From positions 1 to 64,000 of the forward strand of contig DATGHU010000032.1 of NCBI GenBank assembly GCA_035307765.1: a stretch of 64,000 nucleotides of DNA, given 5' to 3'. The translations under genes were made by a program, and so were the position numbers. How positions within the stretch are numbered: position 1 is the first letter of the stretch; each line of letters begins with the position of its first letter. The stretch comes from a bacterium (lineage in GTDB: Bacteria > Sysuimicrobiota > Sysuimicrobiia > Sysuimicrobiales > Segetimicrobiaceae). Shown piece by piece: positions 16,410 through 25,273 of the stretch. The notes below the pieces were generated by a model. The model saw only the letters and a list, made by a program, of their open reading frames with translations. It did no database searches and had not been told where the DNA came from.

Positions 16410-18074
16410 TTAGAAGCTCCTCCCGATCACTTTGAAGAGCGCCCGGGCGCAGTACTGGCAGTAGCCGTGCTCTTCGACGGCGCTGCGCTGCAGGACATCC
16501 AGCAGCTCGCGGCTCTTGGGATCCATCTCCTCGGTTTTCTCATACAGCCGCAGGCAGTTCTTGATCTTGTTGAAGACGAGCTCGTTGATCGCGCCCCGGA
16601 GATGCTCGTGGTCGCGGTAGCTCATCCGCCGCAGCTCCTCGCGCCGTTCCACCAACACGTTCTCGAACGCGACCCGCCCCTGGCGACTGATCTGCCGCTT
16701 CTGAACCAGCGCCCCTTCCACTTCGTCAATCAACTCCTTCTCGCTGTCCACCAGGGCTTCGCCCAACACGTTGCGGGCGGCCGCATCGAGATAATTGAGG
16801 TAGAGATTCTGGCCGTAGTCGTAGAAGTGCGTGGGGACGATGTCCTCGACCATCTGGTCGACTTTTTTGTTGACGAAATCGACCTTGGTCTCCTCGAACA
16901 GCTTCAACAGGTCTTTCTGGTTCAGGTCCTTGATCGACTGGTGCTCAAACGTTCGCTCGATCGCCTCGGTCATGACCTCCAGATCCAAGCATTGACGGGC
17001 GTGGGTGTAGGCCAGAGAAAACGCATCCTCGAAAAACCGCGGGCTGAGGCCCCGCAGGCCCTGGGACTCCTGCCGGGTCCGAATCGCGTAGGTAGCCGCC
17101 AGCTCGAACACGTCCTGCGGGATGTGCTTGGTCTCACCCCGGACCTGATTGGCCCGCTCCACGAGCGCACGGTAGATGCGCGTCTCCCCTTGGACGTCGA
17201 CGTTGTACGGGAAGTCGATCTTGTGGATCCGCCCCCGCAGCGGCTCCATGATGTCCTCGGCCAGGAACACATTGTACTCGGGATAATTGGTATGGCCGAT
17301 CACGACCTCGTCGACGTGAACCGTCGGGAAATTGGCAAGGTCGATCCGCTTCGACTGGATGAGCTCCAGGAGGAGCGAAAGGAGCTGGCGCCGGCTCTTG
17401 AACACCTCCGTCCAGTCCAGGATGCCTCGGTTCGCCCAGATCACCTTGCCATCGAAATCGTAGGCATCGGGATCGTAGGTCGAGCCCCGCTCCTTCAGCA
17501 TCGCGAAGTTGATGTTGCCGACGAAGTTCGTGATGTCTTCGCGTCGGAGGTCGGTCGGGGTGTGCTTGGCCACCCCGATCTTGTCGCGGGCGGAGAGGAG
17601 GACTTGCCGAACCGGCACGGTGCGCCATCCGCCGTGCGAGCCGATCACCCGCTCGCACACGGGACACGGCACCGCCTCCTCGTGCCACCAAATGCCCTCG
17701 GTTTCGCGGACGTCGGAGGGAATCAGGTCGAACGGATGCTGATGGAACGGGCATCCATCCACGGCGTACACCAGCCCGTCGGGTTTCCCCGAATACTCCT
17801 CCAGCCGCCGCTTGAGCTTATCGACGGTCATCGACTTCCCGGAGCCCTGCGGGCCCACCAGGAGCAGCAGGCGCCGCTCCATGCTCATCGCGTAGCCTTT
17901 GAAAAACGCCACGATGTCGTCGAGCTGCCGGTCCATCCCGTAGATCCCCTCGAACACCTTGTCCTTGCCGAAATAGTCAATCATATCGGCAATGTAGTGC
18001 AGGGTGGTCCGGGTCAGGCGCGGATCTCGTCGGCTGGCGGCAAGGTAGGCCTCAACGGTGTTGGTCACGGTCAT
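16410..18074 (-). CDS. prkA: PrkA family serine protein kinase / AAA+ protein
   Basis: The product is 554 residues; typical PrkA proteins have about 630-645, so the N-terminus or an internal segment is shorter. The AAA+ core shows Walker A GPQGSGKS (about 74-81), a Cys pair CPVC with DGCPFHQHP nearby, and VDEVVIGHTNYPEY. The C-terminal PrkA domain ends CQYCARALFKVIG. PrkA was described as a Ser kinase and, in B. subtilis, also as a Lon-like ATP-dependent protease. Ribosome site AGGAG lies 6 nt before ATG 18074. It heads the prkA-yeaH-spoVR operon, downstream of an unusual leader or small RNA (see 18155-18337). Confidence 0.93.
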   Translation of the reverse strand: MTVTNTVEAYLAASRRDPRLTRTTLHYIADMIDYFGKDKVFEGIYGMDRQLDDIVAFFKGYAMSMERRLLLLVGPQGSGKSMTVDKLKRRLEEYSGKPDGLVYAVDGCPFHQHPFDLIPSDVRETEGIWWHEEAVPCPVCERVIGSHGGWRTVPVRQVLLSARDKIGVAKHTPTDLRREDITNFVGNINFAMLKERGSTYDPDAYDFDGKVIWANRGILDWTEVFKSRRQLLSLLLELIQSKRIDLANFPTVHVDEVVIGHTNYPEYNVFLAEDIMEPLRGRIHKIDFPYNVDVQGETRIYRALVERANQVRGETKHIPQDVFELAATYAIRTRQESQGLRGLSPRFFEDAFSLAYTHARQCLDLEVMTEAIERTFEHQSIKDLNQKDLLKLFEETKVDFVNKKVDQMVEDIVPTHFYDYGQNLYLNYLDAAARNVLGEALVDSEKELIDEVEGALVQKRQISRQGRVAFENVLVERREELRRMSYRDHEHLRGAINELVFNKIKNCLRLYEKTEEMDPKSRELLDVLQRSAVEEHGYCQYCARALFKVIGRSF

Positions 18075-18154
18075 CTGCGTCTCCTGGAATGGTGTACGCG
18101 GGACCCCCCACGCCGGTTCATGTCGCTTCTTCCCCTTTCACCGTGGCCACAAAC

Positions 18155-18337
18155 ACAAAAACTCAGCACGGGATCGGGTGATCTCCCGGCTGAGCCTCGC
18201 TTTCCTGCAACGCCGTTGCCGCCACGACAGTTGGCCCGATGCTGCGCGTCTCCTACTTGGTCGAAGCGCCCGGGCGACCCGGAGCACTTCGGGGTGCGTG
18301 TGCGCTTACCGCATCTATGCCCAACGGCTTGAACTTT
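18155..18337 (-). ncRNA. Candidate structured small RNA or leader upstream of prkA
   Basis: A consensus promoter (18344-18372) and an intrinsic terminator (18157-18194) bracket about 185 nt with no credible ORF. In the minus-strand RNA, GUUGG and GAUGC near the 5' end pair in order with GCAUC and CCAAC about 90 nt later, and these enclose a 13-bp hairpin (CGAAGUGCU...GCGCUUCG, capped by CCGGG/CCCGG). A smaller GCAAC/GUUGC hairpin follows, then the terminator. The rod with internal loops resembles 6S-like RNAs in outline, but I recognise no Rfam consensus; SRP, RNase P and common riboswitch cores were not found. prkA starts 75-80 nt beyond, so it could instead be a transcription-attenuating leader. 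Confidence 0.5.
18157..18194 (-). terminator. Intrinsic terminator/attenuator before prkA
   Basis: On the minus strand, CTCAGC (18194-18189) pairs with GCTGAG (18167-18162), with an inner GGGA/TCCC extension, followed directly by TTTTTGTGTTTG. This is the clearest Rho-independent terminator in the window. Confidence 0.75.
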
Positions 18338-18343
18338 GAGCAG

Positions 18344-18372
18344 AGTATAGCCCCACCGTGGAACCCTGTCAA
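18344..18372 (-). promoter_or_regulatory. Consensus sigma-70-type promoter reading toward prkA
   Basis: TTGACA (18372-18367) and TATACT (18349-18344) with exactly 17 nt between them: a full -35 match and a 5/6 -10 match, rare in this G+C-rich DNA. Transcription would start near 18337 and run through the structured region toward prkA. Confidence 0.75.
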
Positions 18373-18458
18373 TGAAATCGCACGCGGCGCGGCCAAAAAG
18401 CGTGCGGCGAGTGGCGGTTCGATCGGGGAGCCCGGACGGGCCGGCGCGCCCCGCCGGA

Positions 18459-18654
18459 TCAGATCGCGCCGGTCGGTTCCGAGCGAGGATACCGGATCAG
18501 CAGGATCGGCCTGGGAAACTTCGACATCACCCGGGACGCAACACTCCCGGCAAACACGGCATCGATCCCCGCGCGGCCGTGTGTCGCCATCACGATCAAC
18601 TCCGCGCCGACGCGGGCGGCTTCTTCCAACACCCCCTGCGCCGGCTCTCCCCCG
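18459..18654 (-). pseudogene. Universal stress protein, C-terminal remnant
   Basis: One minus-strand frame gives 60-odd residues matching only the C-terminal half of a UspA-domain protein: GGEPAQGVLEEAARVGAELIV, MATHGRAGIDAVFAGSVASRV and RPILLIRYP, then a stop. ATP-binding Usp proteins carry G-2x-G-9x-G(S/T) here; the spacing looks preserved. The N-terminal half (about 80 residues) is missing; instead the DNA upstream encodes the start of a DtxR-type regulator in another frame. It is therefore a deletion remnant. Confidence 0.7.
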
Positions 18655-18657
18655 GCG

Positions 18658-18720
18658 CTGCTGCTGCAGCTTGTAAATGACCTTGAGGTAGTCCTGCACC
18701 ACTCCGGTGATCGCGCTCAC
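18658..18720 (-). pseudogene. DtxR/MntR-type regulator, N-terminal remnant
   Basis: From GTG 18720 the frame reads MSAITGVVQDYLKVIYKLQ, the characteristic first helix of DtxR/MntR/IdeR metalloregulators, then breaks into Arg/Gly-rich sequence where the universal stress protein remnant begins in a different frame. Only about 20 residues survive. The joint suggests a deletion that removed most of the regulator and the 5' half of the stress gene. Confidence 0.55.
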
Positions 18721-18746
18721 GGGCGGGTCTCTCGGCAGCAGAGAAC

Positions 18747-18762
18747 GCTAAATATTTTTAAC
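18747..18762. promoter_or_regulatory. Imperfect AT-rich palindrome before the DtxR remnant
   Basis: GCTAAATATTTTTAAC matches its own reverse complement at 6 of 8 positions per arm and lies 27 bp upstream of the regulator remnant's GTG. It could be a left-over operator or promoter of that gene. Confidence 0.3.
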
Positions 18763-18961
18763 CCCATCTAATCTCGTATAGCCGTCGAGGGCACGCGGGG
18801 TCAACCCCTCCGCCACGGCCCCGTGGGAACTCCGCCGCGCACCGGCCTGCGGACCCCCCCAAACATCGCCGCGACGGGTTCGGCGGCGGAAGCGCAGCGC
18901 GTCATGAAGGGGCGCGGTCGGCGAGAAGGGGCCCGCCGCCGCGCGCAGAGAAGTCGTGTCT

Positions 18962-19915
18962 ATGGACCTTCCTCTCCGCCGGCCCCCCCGCCTGAGACCC
19001 GGTCAGACGATCGGTCTCATCTCCCCCTCCGGACCCACGTCCGCGGCGAGCGCCACCACCCCCGAGCTGCTCGAGGCGGCGCGGGCGAACCTCTCACAGG
19101 CGGGCTTCCGCACCGTCGTGGCGCCCCACGCGCTGGACGTGCGGGGGTATCTCGCCGGCGCCGATGCCGACCGGGCGGCGGATCTCCACGCCGTGTTCGA
19201 GGACCCGGCGATCCATGCGGTGCTGTGCATCCGCGGGGGCTACGGGGCGATGCGCCTGCTGGACGTGCTGGACTACGATCTGATCCGTCGCCACCCCAAG
19301 ATCTTCGTCGGCTACAGCGACGTCACCGCGCTCCATCTGGCCTTCTCGCGCCTGACGGGCCTGGTCACGTTTCACGGACCCATGGCCACCGCCCTCGCCA
19401 GACGCGATGGGCACGACCTCGACCATCTCCTGCGCGCCGTCACCCGCCCGGACCCGCTCGGTCGCCTCATCAACCCGCCGGGTGGGCCGGAGATTGAGAC
19501 GCTCGTCCCCGGGGTGGCCGAGGGCCCGCTGATCGGCGGGAACGCGGCGCTGGTGACCTCGCTCCTCGGCACACCGTATCTGCCCCGCCTGGAGGGGGCG
19601 GTGTTGTTTTTTGAGGATATCCTTGACTCGACCTACCGGCTCGACCGGAAGCTTGTGGCGCTGCGGCTGGCGGGGGTCCTGCGGAAGGTCAACGGGATCG
19701 TCATCGGCGAGTGCCGCCTGCGTGCCGAGCCCAAGGCCCCCAGCCTGTCGATCCGGGAGATCCTCGAGGACCTGATCGTCCCGTTGGGAAAGCCGGCGAT
19801 CTACGGACTCGCCTGCGGGCACGGCACCGATCACCTCACGCTGCCGATCGGCGTCCGCGCTCGCCTCGACGCGGCCCGAGGCGCTCTCTCGATCGAAGAT
19901 CCTTCCGTGAGCTGA
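18962..19915 (+). CDS. LD-carboxypeptidase (peptidase family S66)
   Basis: The 317-residue protein belongs to the LdcA/MccF family. GQTIGLISPSGP opens the fold, IRGGYGAMRLLD carries the region before the nucleophile, GYSDVTALHLA includes the nucleophilic Ser (GYSD), and the downstream Glu and His appear in VLFFEDI and YGLACGHGTDHLTLP. LdcA trims the terminal D-Ala from tetrapeptides in muropeptide recycling; MccF-type members cleave other amides. ATG 18962 has better spacing from AGAGAAG than the GTG at 18956. hisC follows 98 nt downstream. Confidence 0.88.
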   Translation: MDLPLRRPPRLRPGQTIGLISPSGPTSAASATTPELLEAARANLSQAGFRTVVAPHALDVRGYLAGADADRAADLHAVFEDPAIHAVLCIRGGYGAMRLLDVLDYDLIRRHPKIFVGYSDVTALHLAFSRLTGLVTFHGPMATALARRDGHDLDHLLRAVTRPDPLGRLINPPGGPEIETLVPGVAEGPLIGGNAALVTSLLGTPYLPRLEGAVLFFEDILDSTYRLDRKLVALRLAGVLRKVNGIVIGECRLRAEPKAPSLSIREILEDLIVPLGKPAIYGLACGHGTDHLTLPIGVRARLDAARGALSIEDPSVS

Positions 19916-20013
19916 GCTCAGACACCATGGCGGGAGCGGGGCCCGGCGGGACCCCCGGTCCGTCCTGTCGAATCCCCAGAGACCGACTTCGCACGCCGTG
20001 GAAGGAGCGACCT

Positions 20014-21135
20014 GTGGCAAACCCACCCTTCCCCCGCCCCCGCAAAGCCCTCGCGGCACTCGACCCGTATGTGCCCGGGCGGTCCGCGGAGGAGGTGATG
20101 GCGCGCTTCGGCCTGGCGCAGGTGAGCAAGCTCGGGAGCAACGAGAATCCGCTCGGCCTGTCCCCGCTCGTCCGCGACGCCCTGACCCAGGCGCTCGACC
20201 GGATCCATCACTATCCTGACGGGGAGTGCACCCGGCTCCGCGCCCTCCTGGCCGCGCGCCTCGGGCTCACCCCGGGGCAGTTCCTCTTTGCCAACGGCGT
20301 GGACAACGTCTTGACCTGCGTCGGGCTCGCGTTCTTCGACCGCGGGGACCGGATCGTGACGGGGATCCCCACCTACACGGCGTACGCCAATCTGGCCAAA
20401 CTCATGGGCGCCGAGCTGATCGGCGTGCCGCTGCGCGACTGGCGGTTCGACATCCCGGCGATCTCCCGCGCGGCGCGTGGGGCCAAAGCGGTGATCGTCT
20501 GCAACCCGAACAACCCCACGGGCGCGATCGTTCCGGCCGACGACATGGCTGCCCTGTTGAACCTGATCCCGCCGGACGTCCTCGTCGTCGTCGACGAGGC
20601 ATACGCGGAGTGGGTGGACGATCCGACGTTCCCCGACACCATGACCCTGCTGCGCCGGCACCCGAACATCGTGGTGCTCCGCACGTTCTCGAAGATCTAC
20701 GGGCTCGCCGGCCTGCGCGTTGGCTGTGCCATCGGGTCGCCGGGGGTGATCGCCGCCCTCCACCAGGTCCGCGAGCCGTTCCCGGTGGATCGACTGGCGC
20801 AGGCCGCCGCCGAGGCGGTGCTCGACGACACCGCCTACCTGCGTGCCTCGTTTGAGAACAACCGCGCGGGGAAAACCGCCCTGGCGAAAGGCTTCACGGC
20901 CCTGGGGCTGCGCCACCTCCCGAGCCAGGCCAACTTCATCCTCGTCGACCTGGGACAGCCCGCGGCGGGCGTGGCAGAGCGGCTCCTCGAACACGGGATG
21001 ATCCTCCGGCCGGGGGCGATGTGGGGGCTGCCAACCTGGGCCCGGGTGACGATCGGCACGCCCGAAGACAACGCCCGGCTCCTCGAGGCGCTGGCAACGG
21101 TCCTGCGGGGCTCGCAGCACAAAGAGAGGAGATGA
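20014..21135 (+). CDS. hisC: Histidinol-phosphate aminotransferase
   Basis: A fold-type I PLP aminotransferase of 373 residues. SNENPLG (42-48) is the HisC substrate loop, CNPNNPTG (163-170) and DEAY (194-197) contact PLP, and Lys227 in TFSKIYGLAGLR forms the Schiff base. It converts imidazole acetol phosphate and Glu to histidinol phosphate; close paralogues act on Tyr/Phe. GTG 20014, preceded by GGAG, was chosen because the family N-terminus begins here although the frame is open upstream. No other his genes are nearby; it overlaps the DinB gene by ATGA. Confidence 0.88.
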   Translation: MANPPFPRPRKALAALDPYVPGRSAEEVMARFGLAQVSKLGSNENPLGLSPLVRDALTQALDRIHHYPDGECTRLRALLAARLGLTPGQFLFANGVDNVLTCVGLAFFDRGDRIVTGIPTYTAYANLAKLMGAELIGVPLRDWRFDIPAISRAARGAKAVIVCNPNNPTGAIVPADDMAALLNLIPPDVLVVVDEAYAEWVDDPTFPDTMTLLRRHPNIVVLRTFSKIYGLAGLRVGCAIGSPGVIAALHQVREPFPVDRLAQAAAEAVLDDTAYLRASFENNRAGKTALAKGFTALGLRHLPSQANFILVDLGQPAAGVAERLLEHGMILRPGAMWGLPTWARVTIGTPEDNARLLEALATVLRGSQHKERR

Positions 21136-21626
21136 CCATGGCCACCAGCAATCGCATTACCGATCTGGTCCGTGCGTACGCGGAGGGCCCCCGGCTGCTC
21201 GAGGCCGCGGTCGCCGGGATCCCCGCCGCCGAACTCCGTTTCACCCCGGGGCCCGAACACTGGAGCATCCACGAAAACGTCGTCCACGTCGCGGACACCG
21301 AACTGGTCGGCGCGACCCGGATGCGATATGTGATCGCCCACCCCGGGGCCGCCCTCGTGGGGTTTGACCAAGAGACCTGGGCCAGGGCCATGGATTACCG
21401 CTCGCAATCCTTTGAGGGGGCCCTCACCTTATTCCGATCGGTCCGGGGGATGACCGCCGAGGTCCTCCGGCACGCCCCCGCCGAGGCCTGGGAGCAAACC
21501 GGAGCGCACAGCACGGATGGCCCGCAAACGCTCGAATGGCTCGTCGAGCATTTTGCAGATCACGTCCCCTACCATCTGCGGACGATCGCCAAGCGCCGCA
21601 CGCAGTACGCCCAGGCGAAGCGGTAA
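21132..21626 (+). CDS. DinB-family putative metal-dependent protein
   Basis: The 164-residue four-helix protein resembles DinB/YfiT proteins: the conserved histidines of the metal site appear in HWSIHENVVHVAD (two His in a HxxH-like pattern) and in LVEHFADHVPYH near the C-terminus. Family members include bacillithiol and other thiol transferases as well as many uncharacterised stress proteins. Its ATG overlaps the hisC stop (ATGA), with AGAGAGGAG upstream, so it is co-translated with hisC. No substrate can be assigned. Confidence 0.8.
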   Translation: MTMATSNRITDLVRAYAEGPRLLEAAVAGIPAAELRFTPGPEHWSIHENVVHVADTELVGATRMRYVIAHPGAALVGFDQETWARAMDYRSQSFEGALTLFRSVRGMTAEVLRHAPAEAWEQTGAHSTDGPQTLEWLVEHFADHVPYHLRTIAKRRTQYAQAKR

Positions 21627-21812
21627 CCGGCAGGCGGTCGAGGACACGGCAAAAGCGCCCTGCCCGGATCAGCCGGGGGGCACGGGCCTCGCCGGCGACC
21701 GGTGCGTTCACGACGGCCTTGGGAGCCATCGACCCTCGCCACGCCCGCGCGCGGCGGGGCAAGATCGATTCACCCCATTGGAACGGCACGGCGCGTAAGG
21801 GAGGACGGAACC

Positions 21813-23495
21813 ATGGATGCCACGGCGGGGCCGGGTCGATCGCGGGTCGTGCGCGCGCCGCGGGGGACGGCACTCTCCTGCCGCGGATGGCCGCAGGAGG
21901 CTGCGCTCCGCATGCTGATGAACAACCTCGACCCGGATGTGGCCGAGCGGCCGCAGGACCTCATCGTCTACGGCGGCACGGGCAAGGCGGCGCGCAACTG
22001 GGCCTGCTTCGACGCCCTGCTGCAGGCGCTCAGAGCCCTCGGCGACGATGAGACGCTCCTCGTCCAGTCGGGGAAGCCCGTGGGGGTGTTCCGGTCACAC
22101 CCCGAGGCCCCGCGGGTCCTGATCAGCAACGCGATGCTGGTCCCCGCCTGGGCGACCTGGGACGAGTTTCGCCGGCTGGAGGCGCTCGGGCTCACCATGT
22201 ACGGGCAGATGACCGCCGGGTCCTGGATCTACATCGGCACGCAGGGCATCATTCAGGGCACGTACGAGACGTTCGCCGAGGTGGCGCGCCAGCACTTCGG
22301 CGGCACATTGCGCGGCCGGCTGGTCCTCTCTGCCGGGCTCGGAGGGATGGGCGGGGCGCAGCCGATGGCGATCACCATGAACGCGGGGGTCGGGCTGATC
22401 GTGGAAGCCGACCCGGCACGGATCGAACGCCGGGCGAGGGCCGGCTGGGTGGACGAGGCCACCCAGAGCCTCGACGCGGCGCTGCACCTCGCCGAACAGG
22501 CCGTTCGCGAGGGAACGCCGCGGTCGATCGCACTGCTCGGCAACGCGGCGGAAGTGTACACGGAAATCGTCCGGCGCGGGGTCGCCGTGGATGTCGTCAC
22601 CGATCAGACCGCGGCGCACGACCTTCTCGGAGGCTACCTCCCGGAGGGCCTCTCGGCCGCCGCGGCGTCGGAGTTGCGGGAACGCGCCCCGGCGGACTAC
22701 CTCCACCGGGCCGAAGTATCGGTCGCCCGGCATGTGGAAGCGATGCTGGAACTCCGCCGCCGCGGCGCCGTGGTCTTCGATTACGGCAACAACATCCGCG
22801 CACAGGCTCACCGCGCCGGCGTGGGTGACGCGTTCGCCTTCCCCGGGTTTGTCCCCGCCTATGTCCGCCCCCTCTTCTGTGAGGGGCGCGGGCCGTTCCG
22901 CTGGGTCGCCCTTTCCGGGGAGCCGGCGGACATCCGGAAGACGGACGAACTGGTGCTGCGCCTCTTCCCCGCACAGGAGTCGCTCGCCCGCTGGATCCGC
23001 CTCGCCGGCGCGCGCGTTCCGTTTCAGGGGCTGCCGGCGCGCGTCTGCTGGCTCGGCCAGGGCGAGCGCGCCGCGTTCGGCCTCGCGATCAACGAGATGG
23101 TGGCGCGCGGTGAGCTCGCCGCGCCCATCGTCATCGGCCGGGATCACCTGGACGCCGGCTCGGTGGCCTCGCCGTATCGCGAGACCGAGGCGATGGCCGA
23201 CGGGAGCGACGCGATCGCGGACTGGCCGATCCTCAACGCCCTGCTGAACGCCGTCGGGGGCGCGACGTGGGTCTCCGTCCATCACGGGGGCGGGGTGGGA
23301 ATCGGCTACTCCGTGCACGCCGGGATGGTGATCGTCGCCGACGGCCAACCGGGCACCGCCCGCCGGCTGGAGCGGGTCCTGACGACGGACCCAGGAACCG
23401 GAATCATCCGCCACGCCGACGCGGGCTACCCGGCGGCCGTCGCCGCGGCCCGCCGCCACAACCTCCAGATCCCGATGACGCCCCCCGCCGACTAG
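21813..23495 (+). CDS. hutU: Urocanate hydratase
   Basis: The 560-residue protein matches urocanase over its full length. [11 protein letters not shown] opens the NAD-binding region, [15 protein letters not shown] and [12 protein letters not shown] follow, [10 protein letters not shown] and [13 protein letters not shown] are diagnostic, and the active-site Cys lies in VCWLGQGER. It hydrates urocanate to imidazolonepropionate in histidine degradation. ATG 21813 follows GGAGGACGGAACC. HutH, HutI and a dedicated HutG are not adjacent, but the convergent ureohydrolase could serve as a formimidoylglutamase-type enzyme. Confidence 0.95.
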   Translation: MDATAGPGRSRVVRAPRGTALSCRGWPQEAALRMLMNNLDPDVAERPQDLIVYGGTGKAARNWACFDALLQALRALGDDETLLVQSGKPVGVFRSHPEAPRVLISNAMLVPAWATWDEFRRLEALGLTMYGQMTAGSWIYIGTQGIIQGTYETFAEVARQHFGGTLRGRLVLSAGLGGMGGAQPMAITMNAGVGLIVEADPARIERRARAGWVDEATQSLDAALHLAEQAVREGTPRSIALLGNAAEVYTEIVRRGVAVDVVTDQTAAHDLLGGYLPEGLSAAAASELRERAPADYLHRAEVSVARHVEAMLELRRRGAVVFDYGNNIRAQAHRAGVGDAFAFPGFVPAYVRPLFCEGRGPFRWVALSGEPADIRKTDELVLRLFPAQESLARWIRLAGARVPFQGLPARVCWLGQGERAAFGLAINEMVARGELAAPIVIGRDHLDAGSVASPYRETEAMADGSDAIADWPILNALLNAVGGATWVSVHHGGGVGIGYSVHAGMVIVADGQPGTARRLERVLTTDPGTGIIRHADAGYPAAVAAARRHNLQIPMTPPAD

Positions 23496-23523
23496 GGCAT
23501 CGTGCGCCAGGCGGCGCGACGGC

Positions 23524-24465
23524 CTACCCGCGACGAAGCGCGATCACGCTCAACAACTCAAAGAGCACGTTTGCCGCGAGCATGGAGGTCAGGCCGCTGA
23601 CGTCGTAGGGCGGAGAGACTTCGACAATATCGAACGCAACAATCTCCAGCCCGGCCAATCCCCGGAGCAGGGCCAACGCCTGGGCGCTCGTCAGCCCGCC
23701 GACCTCTGGGGTGCCCGTCCCCGGCGCAAACGCCGGGTCGACAGAGTCGATATCGAACGTGACGTACACCTTCTGAGCGCGCAGGCGGGCGAGGTGGTCG
23801 AGCGCGGCGGCGATGCCCTTCTCGTGGATCTCCTCGGCGCGGATCACACGGACCCCATGCGTGTCCCCCAACTCGAAATCGCCTGCCCCGTAGACCGGAC
23901 CGCGGATGCCAAACTGAACGGTTGAGGCGGGCAGGAACAGCCCCTCCTCGAGCGCGCGCCGAAACGGGGTCCCGTGGAAGTAGCGGTTGCCGAAGTACTG
24001 CTCCCACATGTCCTGATGGCTGTCGAAGTGGACGAGGGCGACCGGCCCGTGGCGCCGGGCCACCGCCCGCAGGATCGGCAGCGAGATCGAGTGGTCGCCG
24101 CCGATGCACGCCGGAATCGCGCCGGCGTCGAGCACCTCGCCCACCGCGGCCTCGATCCGCCCGTACGTGTCGATGATGTCGAGGGGATTCGGGTCCACAT
24201 CGCCGCAGTCGGCCACCCGCAGCCGCTCGAACGGGGAGGTGCGGAGGACAGGGTGATAGGGACGGATCAGCAGGGAATGGTTGCGGATCTCCTTCGGCCC
24301 GAATCGGGCGCCCGGTCGAAAGCTCACTCCCCCGTCGAACGGAATCCCGAGGATCGCCACGTCCAGCCCGTGCGGATCCCGCGTATGGGGGAGGCGCAGG
24401 AACGTCGAGAGCTGGGCGTAGCGAGGCGACTGGAAGGCGTTCGGCGGGTCAAATCGCGCGGTCAT
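23524..24465 (-). CDS. Agmatinase-family ureohydrolase
   Basis: A 313-residue member of the arginase/agmatinase superfamily. The binuclear metal ligands are in GGDHSIS, FDSHQDMW (DxHxD) and DIDSVDPAFAPG; ILGIPFDGGVSFRPGARFGP is agmatinase-like. Possible substrates are agmatine, other guanidino compounds, free guanidine (as in GdmH-type enzymes) or formimidoylglutamate. Its ATG at 24465 overlaps the end of the ABC ATPase gene by 17 nt, making it the last gene of the transporter operon, so the imported compound is a likely substrate. It converges on hutU, 28 bp away. Confidence 0.85.
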   Translation of the reverse strand: MTARFDPPNAFQSPRYAQLSTFLRLPHTRDPHGLDVAILGIPFDGGVSFRPGARFGPKEIRNHSLLIRPYHPVLRTSPFERLRVADCGDVDPNPLDIIDTYGRIEAAVGEVLDAGAIPACIGGDHSISLPILRAVARRHGPVALVHFDSHQDMWEQYFGNRYFHGTPFRRALEEGLFLPASTVQFGIRGPVYGAGDFELGDTHGVRVIRAEEIHEKGIAAALDHLARLRAQKVYVTFDIDSVDPAFAPGTGTPEVGGLTSAQALALLRGLAGLEIVAFDIVEVSPPYDVSGLTSMLAANVLFELLSVIALRRG

Positions 24466-25264
24466 CGTCGACGCCCATGCCGAAGCCGATCGTCTTCGCG
24501 GTCTCCTCACGGATCATGGCCAGCACCTGCCGCTTCGCATTCACGAACTCCTCCGACGTGGTCACCTCGAGCGTCCGTGGGCGGGGCAGCGTGAGCGACA
24601 CCTCCGCCCGGAACCGCCCCGGCCGCGCGGTCATCACGAATACCCGGTCCCCAAGAAACAGCGCCTCGTCGATGTCGTGCGTGACGAACAGGATCGTCTT
24701 GGGAGACTTCTGCCAGATATCGAGGAGGAGCTCACCCATGAACGCGCGGGTCTGCGCGTCCAACGCCCCGAACGGCTCGTCCATGAGGAGCACCTCGGGA
24801 TCGTTGGCCAACGCCCGGGCAATCGCCACCCGCTGCATCATCCCGCCGGAGAGCTCCTTGGGATAGGCGCGCTCGAAGCCCGTGAGCCCCACCATCTGGA
24901 TGTAGCGCGCGGTCACCTCGTGGCGCTGCGATTCGGACACGCCCCGGAGCCGGGGGCCAAATTCCACGTTCCCCTGGACCGTCAGCCACGGGAACAGGGT
25001 GTAGGATTGGAACACCATGCCGCGGTCCGCGCCGGGGGCGGCGACCTCGCGGCCGTCGAGCCAGATCCCGCCGGACGCGGGCCGAACGAGCCCGGCGATC
25101 AGCCGGAGCAGCGTGCTCTTGCCGCATCCCGAGGGACCGACGATGCTGACGATCTCTCGGTCCTCCACGTCGAGCGAGAGCCGGTCCACCGCCGTCACCT
25201 CCCCGCCGCGCCGTGTGCGGAAGGTGACCGTGACATCGCGGACGCGCAGCTTGGGCTCCGCCAT
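24449..25264 (-). CDS. ABC transporter ATPase, NitT/TauT (SsuB-like) family
   Basis: The 271-residue ATPase has Walker A GPSGCGKST, Q-loop VFQSYTLFPWLTVQ, signature LSGGMMQR, Walker B VLLMDEP and switch FVTHDIDEA. GFGALDAQTR after Walker B and LPRPR near the end are typical of the nitrate/sulfonate/taurine subfamily. It energises the permease encoded 9 nt upstream and overlaps the ureohydrolase gene downstream. Substrate class must be taken from the partner proteins. Confidence 0.92.
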   Translation of the reverse strand: MAEPKLRVRDVTVTFRTRRGGEVTAVDRLSLDVEDREIVSIVGPSGCGKSTLLRLIAGLVRPASGGIWLDGREVAAPGADRGMVFQSYTLFPWLTVQGNVEFGPRLRGVSESQRHEVTARYIQMVGLTGFERAYPKELSGGMMQRVAIARALANDPEVLLMDEPFGALDAQTRAFMGELLLDIWQKSPKTILFVTHDIDEALFLGDRVFVMTARPGRFRAEVSLTLPRPRTLEVTTSEEFVNAKRQVLAMIREETAKTIGFGMGVDDDRAI

Positions 25265-25273
25265 CAGACCGCC

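Noticed and set aside
14954-16435. Long open frame on the plus strand opposite spoVR and yeaH
   Set aside because: Antisense to two recognisable genes; composition is that of a mirrored G+C-rich coding strand, and no motif or ribosome site was found.
16335-18332. Very long open frame on the plus strand opposite prkA
   Set aside because: It is antisense to a fully conserved PrkA reading frame, is Arg/Leu/Pro-rich without domains, and is explained by high G+C at codon third positions.
18337-18343. RNase P or SRP RNA identity for the prkA-upstream RNA
   Set aside because: A GCGGUAAGCGCAC string resembles part of RNase P RNA, but the length is half that required and neither the GGAAAGUCC/ACAGAA elements nor the SRP GGAAGG/AGCAGCC core occur.
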